Below, piece by piece: positions 52,601-62,580 of a DNA stretch of 64,000 bases. The notes below the pieces were generated by a model. That model saw only the letters and a program-made list of their open reading frames with translations. It made no database searches and was not told the DNA's origin. The number at the start of each line of letters is the position of its first letter. Within the stretch, counting starts at the first letter, position 1. The translations under genes and the position numbers were made by a program. This stretch comes from Clostridium saudiense (lineage in GTDB: Bacteria > Bacillota > Clostridia > Clostridiales > Clostridiaceae). The stretch lies in assembly GCF_000577815.1 (NCBI RefSeq), contig NZ_CBYM010000018.1, forward strand, positions 1-64,000, given 5' to 3'.

Positions 52601-55480
52601 ATGTTACAAATTAATATGGATGATGTGTGGAGTATACTAAATACCTGTAAGCCATATTTGATTGCACTTGGTGCTGTGGCGATAATTGCATTAATTGTAA
52701 TCATTGCAGTAAGAAAACTAAAAGTAGAAAACAGAAAATTAATTAGAAGTGAGGCTGGAATAGCTCTATTATGTGCTGTGATTATCATAGTAAATTTAAT
52801 CTGTTCAGGACCTATGTCAACATTAATATCATTAGCAACAGGAAATGGAACAATTTCAGATGAAACATCAGCTGAAGCAACACAACTTTCTCAAGAAATT
52901 GCAGGAGAAGGAATAGTACTTTTAAAGAATGATAATAATATACTTCCTGTTACAGACAATAAAAATTTAAATGTATTTGGATGGGCTTCTACTAATCCTT
53001 GCTATGGAGGAACAGGTTCAGGTTCATTATCAGATGCTTATGAAACAGTATCATTATTACAAGGACTTGAGGATGCTGGATTCTCACTTAATAGTGATCT
53101 TTCAGATTTTTATACTGCTTATCGTTCAGATAGACCAGAAGTTGGAATGTGGTCACAAGACTGGACATTGCCAGAACCAACTGCAGATAGCTACACAGAT
53201 GAATTAATAAATGATGCTAAAAACTTTTCAGATACAGCATTAGTAGTAATTACACGTGTAGGTGGTGAAGGAGCAGATCTTCCTACAGATGTAAGTGAGG
53301 TAACTTATACAGATAACTCTACAGAATATAAAGACTTTGAAGATGGAGAACACTATTTACAATTAAGCCAAACTGAAAAAGATATGGTTGAATTAGTTTG
53401 TAATAATTTTGATAACGTTTTAGTTGTATATAATGGTGCTAATACTATGGAGCTAGGGTTTGTAAATGATTACAAGGAAATCCAAGGTGTAATTTGGTGC
53501 CCAGGAACAGGTCAATCTGGATTTGAAGCATTAGGAGAAATTATTGCAGGAGAGAGCAACCCTTCTGGAAAAACAAGTGATACATTTGTAAAAGACTTAA
53601 CAACAACACCAACATGGAATAACTTTGGTGACTTTGAATATGACAATATGGATGAGTTTGAGCATACACAAACTAGTTTTACTGGAACAACAGATCCATA
53701 TGTACCACACTTTGTTAACTATGTTGAAAATATTTATGTTGGATATCGTTTTTATGAAACAGCAGCAACAGAAGGTCTTATTAATTACGATGATATGGTA
53801 ATGTATCCATTTGGATATGGACTTTCATACACTTCATTTACACAAGAAATGGGAGCAATTACAGAAACAGATGATAAAGTTTCATTTGATGTGACAGTTA
53901 CAAATACAGGAGATACAGCTGGTAAAGACGTAGTTGAAGTATATTATAATCCTCCATATACAAACGGTGGAATTGAAAAAGCAACTGCAAACTTAATTAC
54001 ATTTGAAAAAACAGAAGAGCTTCAACCAGGAGATTCTCAAACAATTAATATTACGTTTAATAAAGAAGATATGGCATCTTATGATTCATATAATGCGGCA
54101 GCTTATGTTCTTGAAGCAGGAGATTATGGAATTTCTATTAGAGAAAACTCTCATAATATAATTGATGAGAAAATAGTATCAATTAGTGAAGATGTTATAT
54201 ATGACGAAAATAATGCACGTTCAACAGATGAAAGTGTAGCAACAAATCAATTTGAGGATGCAGAAGGAGAAGTTACTTACTTATCTAGAGCAAATGGGTT
54301 TGCAAATTATGCTGAAGCAACTGCAGCGCCTCAAACAATGTCAATGACAGAAGAACAAAAAAGTGTATTTGTTGTTGATACAGTAAATTATGATCCTGAA
54401 GATTATAATGATGAGTCTGATGAAATGCCAACAACTGGTGCAAAAAATGGGCTAGAGTTAGCAGATCTTCGTGGCTTAGATTATGATGATCCACAATGGG
54501 ATACACTTTTAGATCAATTAACAGTAAGTGAAATGGATAATTTAATAGCACTTGGGGGATATACTACAGCAGCAATTTCAAGTGTTAATAAAGTAATGAC
54601 AATTGATTGTGATGGACCTGCATCTATTAACAACAACTTTACAGGGACAGGCTCTATAGGGTTCCCATCAGCAGTTATGATAGCTAATACTTGGAATAAA
54701 GATATAGCATTAGCATTTGGAGAAAGTATTGGTAAAATGGCAGATGAGATGGATGTATCAGGTTGGTATGCTCCAGCTATGAATATACATCGTAGTGCTT
54801 TCTCAGGAAGAAACTTTGAATATTATTCAGAAGATGGAGTTTTATCTGGATATATGGCTGCAAATGCAGTAGTTGGTGCTGAAAAATATGGTGTATATGC
54901 ATACATTAAACACTTTGCTTTAAATGACCAAGAAACTAATAGAACAGAAATGTTATGTACTTGGGCAACAGAACAAGCAATTAGAGAAATTAACTTAAAA
55001 CCTTTTGAAATAGCAGTAAAAGAAGGTGGAGCAAAAGCTGTTATGTCTGCATTTAACTATATTGGAACAACATATGCAGGAGGTAATAACGCATTATTAA
55101 ATAATGTACTTCGTGGAGAATGGGGATTCCAAGGCATGGTTTTAACTGATTACTTTGGAGGCTATGGTTATATGGATTCTGATATTTGTATCAGAAACGG
55201 AAATGATTTCTGCCTTGTTGCTTATGATATGGAATCAAATCATTTGACAGATAAAACAAGTGCAACTAGCGTAATTGCTATGCGTCAAGCAGCTAAGAAC
55301 ATTATGTATACAGTTGTTAATAGTCGTGCATATGATGCAGCAAATTTACAAACTGGATTAATGGCATGGCAAATTGCAATGATAGTTATAGATGTTATCT
55401 TAGCTGCTGGGGTTATTGGATTAGAAGTTGTTACTATCAAAAAATACCGTGAAAGAAAGGTTAACTATATTGAAGTTTAA
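52601..55480 (+). CDS. Membrane-anchored, circularly permuted GH3 glycosidase
   Basis: 959 residues, GAGGGGG before the ATG. Two N-terminal membrane helices (about 18-36, 52-72) and one C-terminal helix (about 928-948) bracket an outside domain. The order is reversed compared with usual GH3: the C-type domain comes first ('AGEGIVLLKNDNNILPV', with Glu223 in 'RVGGEGADL' as likely acid/base), then Fn3-like ('FGYGLSYTSF'), then the N-type TIM domain ('IDCDGPASINNNF', 'KHFALNDQE', nucleophile Asp850 in 'LTDYFGG'). Permuted GH3 enzymes are known from rumen bacteria. It probably trims glycans at the cell surface. Confidence 0.9.
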   Translation: MLQINMDDVWSILNTCKPYLIALGAVAIIALIVIIAVRKLKVENRKLIRSEAGIALLCAVIIIVNLICSGPMSTLISLATGNGTISDETSAEATQLSQEIAGEGIVLLKNDNNILPVTDNKNLNVFGWASTNPCYGGTGSGSLSDAYETVSLLQGLEDAGFSLNSDLSDFYTAYRSDRPEVGMWSQDWTLPEPTADSYTDELINDAKNFSDTALVVITRVGGEGADLPTDVSEVTYTDNSTEYKDFEDGEHYLQLSQTEKDMVELVCNNFDNVLVVYNGANTMELGFVNDYKEIQGVIWCPGTGQSGFEALGEIIAGESNPSGKTSDTFVKDLTTTPTWNNFGDFEYDNMDEFEHTQTSFTGTTDPYVPHFVNYVENIYVGYRFYETAATEGLINYDDMVMYPFGYGLSYTSFTQEMGAITETDDKVSFDVTVTNTGDTAGKDVVEVYYNPPYTNGGIEKATANLITFEKTEELQPGDSQTINITFNKEDMASYDSYNAAAYVLEAGDYGISIRENSHNIIDEKIVSISEDVIYDENNARSTDESVATNQFEDAEGEVTYLSRANGFANYAEATAAPQTMSMTEEQKSVFVVDTVNYDPEDYNDESDEMPTTGAKNGLELADLRGLDYDDPQWDTLLDQLTVSEMDNLIALGGYTTAAISSVNKVMTIDCDGPASINNNFTGTGSIGFPSAVMIANTWNKDIALAFGESIGKMADEMDVSGWYAPAMNIHRSAFSGRNFEYYSEDGVLSGYMAANAVVGAEKYGVYAYIKHFALNDQETNRTEMLCTWATEQAIREINLKPFEIAVKEGGAKAVMSAFNYIGTTYAGGNNALLNNVLRGEWGFQGMVLTDYFGGYGYMDSDICIRNGNDFCLVAYDMESNHLTDKTSATSVIAMRQAAKNIMYTVVNSRAYDAANLQTGLMAWQIAMIVIDVILAAGVIGLEVVTIKKYRERKVNYIEV

Positions 55481-55523
55481 AAATAAAAAGAAATATGAAA
55501 TAAAAGATTAATGTAAGTTATTT

Positions 55524-55560
55524 AAAGGAGTGCACTTCAAATGGAGGTGCACTCCTTTTA
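55524..55560. terminator. Bidirectional terminator
   Basis: AAAGGAGTGCAC / GTGCACTCCTTT stem with T tail, ending the GH3 operon and facing gldA. Confidence 0.85.
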
Positions 55561-55610
55561 CTGTTAATCAATATTATAAATATAACAATTAGAAATAAAG
55601 CCAACTAATA

Positions 55611-56702
55611 TTATTTATAACTCTTTCCAAGTGCATCAGCAGTTAAAATAGCAGAATAAACCATATCAGCAGTAACAGTGAAAGGCATATTATGAATAGT
55701 TTCTCCTTCAGCACAAGCAGCTTCAGCTACTGACATAAGTTCTTCAGGTTTTACATTAGTAATACCCATATCTTCCAAATTAATTGGAAGTCCAACATTT
55801 TTACAGAATAAAATAACTTCTTCAATTTCACTTAAAGGAGCATTTTCAAGAACTAATTGAGTTATAGTTCCAAAAGCAACCTTTTCTCCATGATATAAAT
55901 GATGGCAAGAATCAAGTACAGTAAATCCATTATGAATAGCATGTGCAGCTGCTAGTCCACCACTTTCAAATCCAATACCACTTAAAAGAGTATTAGCTTC
56001 AATAATATTTTCAACAGCCTTAGTACAAACTTTATTTTCAACAGCTAGTTTAGCTTTTAATCCATCAGATAATAAAGTTTCATAACAAAGTTTAGCTATT
56101 CCAAGTGCAGCAAGGGTAGATGTACCACCAGCGCAAGTAGTAGAATTTGAAGCAAAACAAGCTTTAGCTTCAAAATAAGTAGCTAAGGCATCACCCATAC
56201 CAGAAACTAATAATCTAGCAGGAGCTTTGGCTACAAGTTCTGTATCTATTAGCACTAAGTTTGGATTTTGTGGAAGAAAAACATATTCCTCAAATGCACC
56301 TTCATCAGTATATACCACTGATAATGCACTGCAAGGAGCATCTGTAGATGCTATAGTTGGAACTATAGAAACAGGATGTCCAGTATAATATGCAACTGCT
56401 TTTGCAGTATCTAATATCTTACCACCACCTATTCCAATAATATTATCACAATTATTTTGCTTTAAAATTTCTATCAATCTGTTAATTTCATTTCTGCTAC
56501 ATTCACCGTTAAAACTTTCAAAAACTATTTTTGTGTTTGTTTCTTTAAAGCTATTTTCTACATTTTCACCAACTCTTTTTAAACCAGAAGGACTTATTAA
56601 AATTAAAGATTTTGATCCTAAATTACTAACATAGCTACCAAGATTATTAATTTCACCTTTACCTTGAATGTATTTGCCAGGCGCAATAATGATATTTGCC
56701 AT
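55611..56702 (-). CDS. gldA: Glycerol dehydrogenase
   Basis: 363 residues, usual length. NAD- and Zn-dependent oxidation of glycerol to dihydroxyacetone. Zn ligands Asp171 ('GMGDALATYFEAKAC'), His254 ('AAHAIHNGF') and His271 ('YHGEKVAFG') are all present. NAD-binding 'GIGGGKILDTAKAVA' is at about 90-104. Likely cytoplasmic, used in anaerobic glycerol fermentation. The ATG at 56702 has an AGGGAGAT site. Stands alone. Confidence 0.95.
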   Translation of the reverse strand: MANIIIAPGKYIQGKGEINNLGSYVSNLGSKSLILISPSGLKRVGENVENSFKETNTKIVFESFNGECSRNEINRLIEILKQNNCDNIIGIGGGKILDTAKAVAYYTGHPVSIVPTIASTDAPCSALSVVYTDEGAFEEYVFLPQNPNLVLIDTELVAKAPARLLVSGMGDALATYFEAKACFASNSTTCAGGTSTLAALGIAKLCYETLLSDGLKAKLAVENKVCTKAVENIIEANTLLSGIGFESGGLAAAHAIHNGFTVLDSCHHLYHGEKVAFGTITQLVLENAPLSEIEEVILFCKNVGLPINLEDMGITNVKPEELMSVAEAACAEGETIHNMPFTVTADMVYSAILTADALGKSYK

Positions 56703-57030
56703 TTCTAAAACATCTCCCTATAAATAAAATTTTATAATATTTTACTATTAATAATTATTTTACCATAATATATATTATTTAACAGCGTAAATTATTATGT
56801 TTATATAAATATTAAGGAAGAAGTATTAGGTGGATGGTATTGTTCTAATTTATATTTTTATAGTAAATATTTTGAGTTATATTAAATAAAGAATAAGATA
56901 TAGTATAATAGAAAATATATAAATGATAACTTTTACAATTATTCAAATTAATGATAAAATTATAATTATAAAAATAATATTTTTATTTAGTATAAAAGGG
57001 TAATAAAAAGAGGTATATGGAGGAGACTAT
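56703..57030. other. Intergenic region between divergent gldA and SDR genes
   Basis: 328 very AT-rich bases that must hold both divergent promoters. I see no open frame, strong hairpin or clear operator. Confidence 0.5.
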
Positions 57031-57789
57031 ATGTTAAAGAATAAGGTGGCAATTATTACAGGTGGGAATTCAGGTATTGGTGAGGCTACGGCATTATTGT
57101 TTGCAAAAGAAGGTGCAAAGGTTGTAATAACTGCAAGAAGAAAAGAACAATTAGAAAATGTTGCCCAAAGAATCAGGGGCTTAGGTGGAGAAGTATTAGT
57201 AGTAACTAGTGATATTTCTAAAAAAGAAGATTGTAAAAATGTTATAGATGAAACAATAAAAACATTTGGTAAATTAGACATTTTAGTTAACAATGCTGGT
57301 GTACTAGATCATGCACTTTTACCTATTGAAGCTGTTGATGAAAATGATGTTAATTTTGTAATAGATGTTAATACAAAAGGAACTATAAATATTACAAATG
57401 TAGCTGCTAAGGTAATGTTAGAAAATAAAAGTGGCGCAATTATTAATGTAGCATCAGTTGCTGGTGTTTATGGTTCTGGAGGAGCTGTATATTGTGCTAG
57501 TAAAGGAGCAATAATTGGATTAACTAAAAATATTGCATTAAGAATGGCTAAAGAAGGAATACGTTGTAATGTTGTGTGTCCTGGTTCAGTAAAAACACCA
57601 ATGTCTAAATCAGAAAATTTAGCTAATATGAATATGGATATGATGAATGCTATGATGGCTCATGCAGATTTAAAGCTACCAGTTTGTGAACCAGAGGATG
57701 TAGCTAACACTATAGCTTTCTTAGCTAGTGATAAGGCTAGAGCAATAACAGGACAAGTATTAGTAACTGATTTTGGTGCAAATTTATAA
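57031..57789 (+). CDS. SDR-family oxidoreductase (FabG-like)
   Basis: 252 residues. Rossmann motif 'ITGGNSGIGEA' (9-19), 'NNAG' (87-90) and the catalytic Ser142, Tyr154, Lys158 ('YCASKGA'). Ends with 'GQVLVTDFGA', typical of classical SDRs. NAD(P)-dependent reduction or oxidation of a hydroxy/keto group. FabG, glucose dehydrogenase and hydroxysteroid dehydrogenase share these motifs, so the substrate is not assigned; an amidase similar to bile-salt hydrolases lies 3.6 kb away but is not linked. GGAGGAG precedes the ATG. Confidence 0.9.
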   Translation: MLKNKVAIITGGNSGIGEATALLFAKEGAKVVITARRKEQLENVAQRIRGLGGEVLVVTSDISKKEDCKNVIDETIKTFGKLDILVNNAGVLDHALLPIEAVDENDVNFVIDVNTKGTINITNVAAKVMLENKSGAIINVASVAGVYGSGGAVYCASKGAIIGLTKNIALRMAKEGIRCNVVCPGSVKTPMSKSENLANMNMDMMNAMMAHADLKLPVCEPEDVANTIAFLASDKARAITGQVLVTDFGANL

Positions 57790-57880
57790 TAAAATAAAAG
57801 TTAATTATTAAGCTAAGTAAACTTATATAATGAATTTTATTATTAGAATAATACAAAAATAGTAAATAAGTAGTACATTT

Positions 57881-57919
57881 AAAAAGCTAGAAAACATCAA
57901 TTAGTTTTCTAGCTTTTTA
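57881..57919 (+). terminator. Terminator after the SDR gene
   Basis: Perfect AAAAAGCTAGAAAAC / GTTTTCTAGCTTTTT stem. Confidence 0.88.
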
Positions 57920-57971
57920 TTATTATTTTATATAAATTTTTAAATGAATTGTTTTAAATGATTATGCAAAA

Positions 57972-58000
57972 AATAAACCTTATAAAATATAAGATTTATT
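57972..58000 (-). terminator. Terminator of the minus-strand initiator tRNA
   Basis: On the minus strand AAATCTTATA / ATAAGGTTT stem followed by a T-rich run, directly after the tRNA 3' end. Confidence 0.65.
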
Positions 58001-58005
58001 TCTCG

Positions 58006-58081
58006 TGGTTGCGGGGGCAGGACTTGAACCTACGACCTTTGGGTTATGAGCCCAACGAGCTGCCAACTGCTCCACCCCGCG
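58006..58081 (-). tRNA. Initiator tRNA-Met (CAT), copy 1
   Basis: 76 bases including encoded CCA. Anticodon CAT in the loop 'CTCATAA', three G-C pairs at the end of the anticodon stem (GGG/CCC) and the C1-A72 mismatch at the acceptor end: all initiator hallmarks. Identical to the plus-strand copy at 63167. Confidence 0.97.
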
Positions 58082-58341
58082 ATATTATGCCTTGCAAACT
58101 TGTTTTGCTTAACTTGTAGGTTAAGTATAACTTTATAATTACATATAGTCAAAACTGCATTATGCCATATTAAGCCTTTAGAGGACAAGAAGTAGTTTAG
58201 AATACTAAATCTAGCTATATGCTATCAATATAACAACTTTTAAGTATTAATGATTTTTTAATATAAACTATGTGATATAATTTTTAATATATTTAAATTA
58301 ATATAGTAATAAATTTATAAAATTAGAATAGAGGTACAAGT

Positions 58342-59484
58342 ATGATAAATCCCAAAAGAGAGTGGAGAAAGTTTGAATCATCAGAAGAAAAAATAGAAGT
58401 TTTAAAAGAATTAAAACTAATTAGCCCTAAGGCAAATGAAGTTAAAACTTTATATTATAAAGGTGCATATACAGAAAATGCTGTAGAATGCGATGTTGTT
58501 GGAGTAGTTGATAATAATGAAATAATATTAGATATAAATGGTGAATTACATAGCATACACCCAGATTACTTATTAGATATGCAGAAAAAAGAAAGATTCA
58601 TAATTGTAGACATAGAAACACCAAGAAGCTTTAGTCCAGCTGATGGAATAAGAGAAGTTGCTGCAATAGTTGTAGAAGATTATAGAGTAATTGATAGCCT
58701 TCATTTAGCAATTATTAATGATGAAGAAAAATATAAAAATGGATATGGTGATGGCTTAGATGCAATTGAAGAAAATGAAGAGCTTAAGTCAAAATTTAAA
58801 TCATTAGTTAAAAAGTATAAGTGTCCTTTAGTAGCACATAATGCAAGTTTTGATAGAAACTTTTTAAGATATTGGGGCTGGGTTGAAGATAATCAAGAAT
58901 TTTATTGTAGTATGAATACAATAAAACAAAAGGAAATCTTACCTTCATACAAGTTAGTTTATTTATTAGAACATTACAATATTAAAAAAGGACAGGCTCA
59001 TAATGCATTACAAGATGTTTTAGACTTATTAGAACTATTAAAGCTTATTAAGCCAGAAAGATGGTCAGCTTTAGGTACACCAACATCAACTTCAGTTGCA
59101 AAGAAAAGTACTAAAGATAGTAATAATGAAGCTAATGCTAGTAAGCAAACTTCAGCTCCATCAAATAGATTTAGAAAGTTTGCAAAGGATAAGGACCAGA
59201 TTGCAGAAGAGAAAAGGATGATAGAGTTTGCTAAAGAAAACTTAATAAAAGATATATTTAATAAAAAGAAAATAGTTTTTACTGGTGATATGTCTAAGAG
59301 TAGAGGAGAAATGAGAGCAACGGCTATAAGATATGGAGCTGATTCACCAACTAGCATAAGTGGAAAAACTAATATGCTTGTAATTGGTGAAGGTGCTGGA
59401 AAGAGCAAGTTAGAAAAGGCTAAAACTCTAGGAATAGAAATAATTACTGAAAAAGAGTTTTGGGATATTATTAATAAAAATTAG
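58342..59484 (+). CDS. DEDDh 3'-5' exonuclease with C-terminal BRCT domain
   Basis: 380 residues. The exonuclease domain has 'IIVDIETPRSF' (Asp90, Glu92), 'VAHNASFDRNFL' and 'AHNALQDVLDLL' as Exo I, II and III. A flexible Ser/Lys linker is at about 245-285. The BRCT domain (about 305-378) has 'IVFTGDMSKSRGEMRATA' and 'LGIEIITEKEFWDII'. It resembles PolC/DinG-type epsilon exonucleases fused to a ligase-like BRCT; a role in DNA repair or replication proofreading is likely. GAGGT precedes the ATG. Confidence 0.88.
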   Translation: MINPKREWRKFESSEEKIEVLKELKLISPKANEVKTLYYKGAYTENAVECDVVGVVDNNEIILDINGELHSIHPDYLLDMQKKERFIIVDIETPRSFSPADGIREVAAIVVEDYRVIDSLHLAIINDEEKYKNGYGDGLDAIEENEELKSKFKSLVKKYKCPLVAHNASFDRNFLRYWGWVEDNQEFYCSMNTIKQKEILPSYKLVYLLEHYNIKKGQAHNALQDVLDLLELLKLIKPERWSALGTPTSTSVAKKSTKDSNNEANASKQTSAPSNRFRKFAKDKDQIAEEKRMIEFAKENLIKDIFNKKKIVFTGDMSKSRGEMRATAIRYGADSPTSISGKTNMLVIGEGAGKSKLEKAKTLGIEIITEKEFWDIINKN

Positions 59485-59637
59485 TTTTATTTCTATGTAA
59501 TGAAATTTAATTTAAAATATATACCAGAAAATATAATTATTAAATTATTATAAACTTTAAATTCATCAATTTAATATAAGTAATTTATTGTAAACACTTA
59601 ACATATAGTAGCAATATAATAAGTTAAGAGGTACTGT

Positions 59638-61155
59638 ATGGAAAATAAAACAAAGAATTTATTTATAAATGCAATATTATTATCAATTACAATGATGATA
59701 ATGAGGAGTATAGGAGTTGTATTTAATGTATACATATCAAATGAAATTGGTACAGAGGGGATGGGATTGTACAAGCTTATTGGTACAGTAAGTATGATTG
59801 CAATAACTTTTGCAACTTCAGGAATAAGTTCAGCAGTAACAAGAATTGTTGCAGAAGAAGTATCAAAGAAAGAATACAATAATGTAAAATATGTGGTATT
59901 TAAAGCATGTACAATATGTGGAGTATTAGGAGTAATAGCTTCTATTATATTATTTGCTTTTTCTAAAAATATAGCTTTAATATTTTTAAAAGACACAAGA
60001 GTAATACTTTCATTAAAAATATTTGCAATAAGCATTCCTTTTATTTCAATATCATCTTGTTTAAAGGGATATTTTTATGCTGTTAGAGATATATTCATAC
60101 CAATAACAACTCAGCTTGCTGAAAAGTTTATACAAATTTCAGTAATAGTATTATTATTACATTCAGCTGTATCTATAAAATTAGAATATGGTTGTGCAGT
60201 TCTTGTATTAGGAAGTGTTATAAGTGATATTTTATCTTGTTTATATGTATTTATAGCATATAAGTTAGAAAAGAAGGAAATTAAGTATTTAAATAATGCA
60301 TCAGGAAATACAAAAGGATTGATTGAAAGATTATTTAAAATATCTGTACCTATAGCTACTAGATCTTATTTAATGTCTGCATTTGGGACAGTACAAATGA
60401 TATTAATACCATTATCTCTTGTAAAGTTTGGTATGTCTGAAAGTGAAGCTATAAGTGTATTAGGTGGAGTTATGGGAATGGTTTTTCCTATAATTATGTT
60501 TCCAGCAACATTACTTATGTCTATAGCTAGAGTGCTTATGCCAGAGATTTCTAGAGCTAAGGCTATTAATAATAAGGAAAGGTTAAATAGTGTAATTAAC
60601 AGAAGTATTGGATTTACTAGTATAATAGGTATTATATCTTTCTTTATATTTTTCACATTTTATAATCAATTATCTATATCAATTTATAATAGAGAAGATA
60701 TAGGAGGATATTTTAAAATACTTTCTTTTATAATTCCATTTATGTATATTGATATGATTATGGGTGGAATTTTAAATGGATTAAATGAACAGTTTAGAGT
60801 ATTGGAATATCAAATAATGGAGTCAATATTAAAGATTTTAAGTATATATTTTTTAGTACCTATAAAGGGAATAGAAGGATTAATTATAGCAATGTCTATA
60901 TCAACGTTTTTTAGTTTTACAGTAAGTTTTATTACTATAGTTAAAGCTACTGATATTAAAATAGATTTATTAAATTGGGCATTCATGCCTATAATCTTTG
61001 GTTTAATATCAACTATATTTGGAAGACTAATATGGAATTTGTTAGCTAACAATACTTTAATAATTGGAATAAACACAATAATAGTAGTTAGTTGTGTTGG
61101 AGTTGTCTACTTTATATTATTAAAAACATTTAATTGTATAAAAATAAGGGATTAA
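59638..61155 (+). CDS. spoVB: SpoVB-like MOP-superfamily lipid/polysaccharide flippase
   Basis: 505 residues with about 12-14 membrane helices throughout. The N-terminal 'RSIGVVFNVYISNEIGTEGMG' and 'GISSAVTRIVAEE' fit stage V sporulation protein B/MurJ-class flippases. SpoVB supports spore cortex peptidoglycan synthesis by flipping lipid-linked precursors in the forespore membranes. Other oligosaccharide flippases share the fold, so the exact substrate is inferred. AAGAGGT lies before the ATG; terminator follows. Confidence 0.85.
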   Translation: MENKTKNLFINAILLSITMMIMRSIGVVFNVYISNEIGTEGMGLYKLIGTVSMIAITFATSGISSAVTRIVAEEVSKKEYNNVKYVVFKACTICGVLGVIASIILFAFSKNIALIFLKDTRVILSLKIFAISIPFISISSCLKGYFYAVRDIFIPITTQLAEKFIQISVIVLLLHSAVSIKLEYGCAVLVLGSVISDILSCLYVFIAYKLEKKEIKYLNNASGNTKGLIERLFKISVPIATRSYLMSAFGTVQMILIPLSLVKFGMSESEAISVLGGVMGMVFPIIMFPATLLMSIARVLMPEISRAKAINNKERLNSVINRSIGFTSIIGIISFFIFFTFYNQLSISIYNREDIGGYFKILSFIIPFMYIDMIMGGILNGLNEQFRVLEYQIMESILKILSIYFLVPIKGIEGLIIAMSISTFFSFTVSFITIVKATDIKIDLLNWAFMPIIFGLISTIFGRLIWNLLANNTLIIGINTIIVVSCVGVVYFILLKTFNCIKIRD

Positions 61156-61256
61156 ATAAATATGAAAATATCTAAGGATTAGATAAATACTTTAATTAAG
61201 TTTTAGTAGAATTGATTATTTTTATAAAGCATGTTCATAAATTTTAATAAACGTAT

Positions 61257-61292
61257 AAATGCATAATTAGAATATAACTAATTATGCATTTT
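61257..61292 (+). terminator. Terminator after spoVB
   Basis: AAATGCATAATTAG / CTAATTATGCATTT perfect stem, T-rich tail. Confidence 0.85.
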
Positions 61293-61374
61293 AAATTTAT
61301 AATTATAATAAGGTTAGGTATTTATTACATATACTATTTAGATGAAAGAAAATAATAATTTAATGAGGTAATTC

Positions 61375-62466
61375 ATGGATAGTATTAATAAGGTATTAAA
61401 TGCTATGAATGGTGGATGTAGTTCTATGAGCTGGACTACAGAAGATAATAAGCACCTATGGGGAAGGAATTTTGATTTTAATTGTATTGCTGAAGAAAGT
61501 AAAATAATATATATTCCTAAAGGTAAGAGTTATTATGGATGTGGGACAAGAGTAGAAAATAACATAGTTGAAAAAACAAAAACTGTATCAAAGTATGCAG
61601 CTGTTGGAACAGGAATAAGGCTGATGCAATCTACACCAATTTTGTATGAAGGTGTTAATGAAAAAGGGGTAATGGGTGGGCAGTTAGCTTATCGTTGTTT
61701 TGCTAAATATAATAATAAAAAAGCTAAAGGTACAATAGCTGTGCAGCCTCCATTTCTTGTTACATATCTTTTAACGAGATGTAAAAGTGTAGATGAAATT
61801 GTTGATATGATTGAAAATAAAATTACCTTAATAAATATACCCATACTTGGGCAAGTAACATCAATTCATTGGATATTTTCAGATAAAACAGGTGAAGCTG
61901 TTATTATTGAGCCAGATGAAACGGGAGTAAGCATTTATCGTAATTCCATGGGAGTTATGACTAATAGTCCAAGCTATTCTTGGCATTGTTTAAATTTATT
62001 AAATTACTTTAATATTAGGAATTTAGATTATGAGACTTTAGATATTAATGGAGAAAAATTAAATAAGTGCTTCACGGGAGATGGTGCAATGGGACTTCCA
62101 GGAGATTGTTCTTCTACATCAAGGTTTATTCGGTTATCATTTTTGAAGAAGTATGCTGTTAAGGGGATAGATGAAGAGGAGGGTGTTAGCAATATTATTC
62201 ATTTATTTAATAATGTTGCAGTGCCTCTTGGTTTAGTTGAATTATCAGAAAAAAATAATACAATTGTGTATGATGAATGTTTAGAACGTTATGAGTATAC
62301 AATTTATACAGCTGTAATGTGTGCTGAATCATTGAGATTTTATTGGGTAACATATGAAAATCAAAGAGTTCAATGTATAGATTTAAATGATTTGTTAGAT
62401 GTTGATGATTATGTTGAATATGATCTTAATAGGGAACCTGATTTTAAGTATATTACTAAGGAGTAG
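61375..62466 (+). CDS. Linear amide C-N hydrolase (choloylglycine hydrolase / penicillin V acylase family)
   Basis: 363 residues. An Ntn hydrolase: the nucleophile is most likely Cys15 in 'NGGCSSMSWTTEDN', followed by 'LWGRNFDF' (the conserved Arg and Asp). 'MTNSPSYSWHC' supplies the Asn-x-Pro motif and 'CSSTSRFIRLS' the late Arg. Because the Cys is not residue 2, a 14-residue propeptide must be removed by self-cleavage, unlike gut bile-salt hydrolases that begin Met-Cys. The start ATG at 61375 has 'GAGGT' 9 bases upstream. Substrate could be a bile salt, penicillin V or an acyl-homoserine lactone. Confidence 0.88.
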   Translation: MDSINKVLNAMNGGCSSMSWTTEDNKHLWGRNFDFNCIAEESKIIYIPKGKSYYGCGTRVENNIVEKTKTVSKYAAVGTGIRLMQSTPILYEGVNEKGVMGGQLAYRCFAKYNNKKAKGTIAVQPPFLVTYLLTRCKSVDEIVDMIENKITLINIPILGQVTSIHWIFSDKTGEAVIIEPDETGVSIYRNSMGVMTNSPSYSWHCLNLLNYFNIRNLDYETLDINGEKLNKCFTGDGAMGLPGDCSSTSRFIRLSFLKKYAVKGIDEEEGVSNIIHLFNNVAVPLGLVELSEKNNTIVYDECLERYEYTIYTAVMCAESLRFYWVTYENQRVQCIDLNDLLDVDDYVEYDLNREPDFKYITKE

Positions 62467-62539
62467 CACAGAAATTAAAGTGAATAATAAGTAGCAGTAA
62501 TGCTTGTTAAAATAAATTGGTAAAGGCATAATTATAGTA

Positions 62540-62580
62540 AAAAAATAGACTTGAAGAGGTACTCTTCAAGTCTATTTTTT
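62540..62580. terminator. Bidirectional terminator
   Basis: AAAAATAGACTTGAAGA / TCTTCAAGTCTATTTTT perfect stem between converging genes. Confidence 0.9.

Noticed and set aside
59500..59637. Possible sigma-E promoter before spoVB
   Set aside because: ATAT-rich sequence gives several weak partial matches but no convincing -35/-10 pair.
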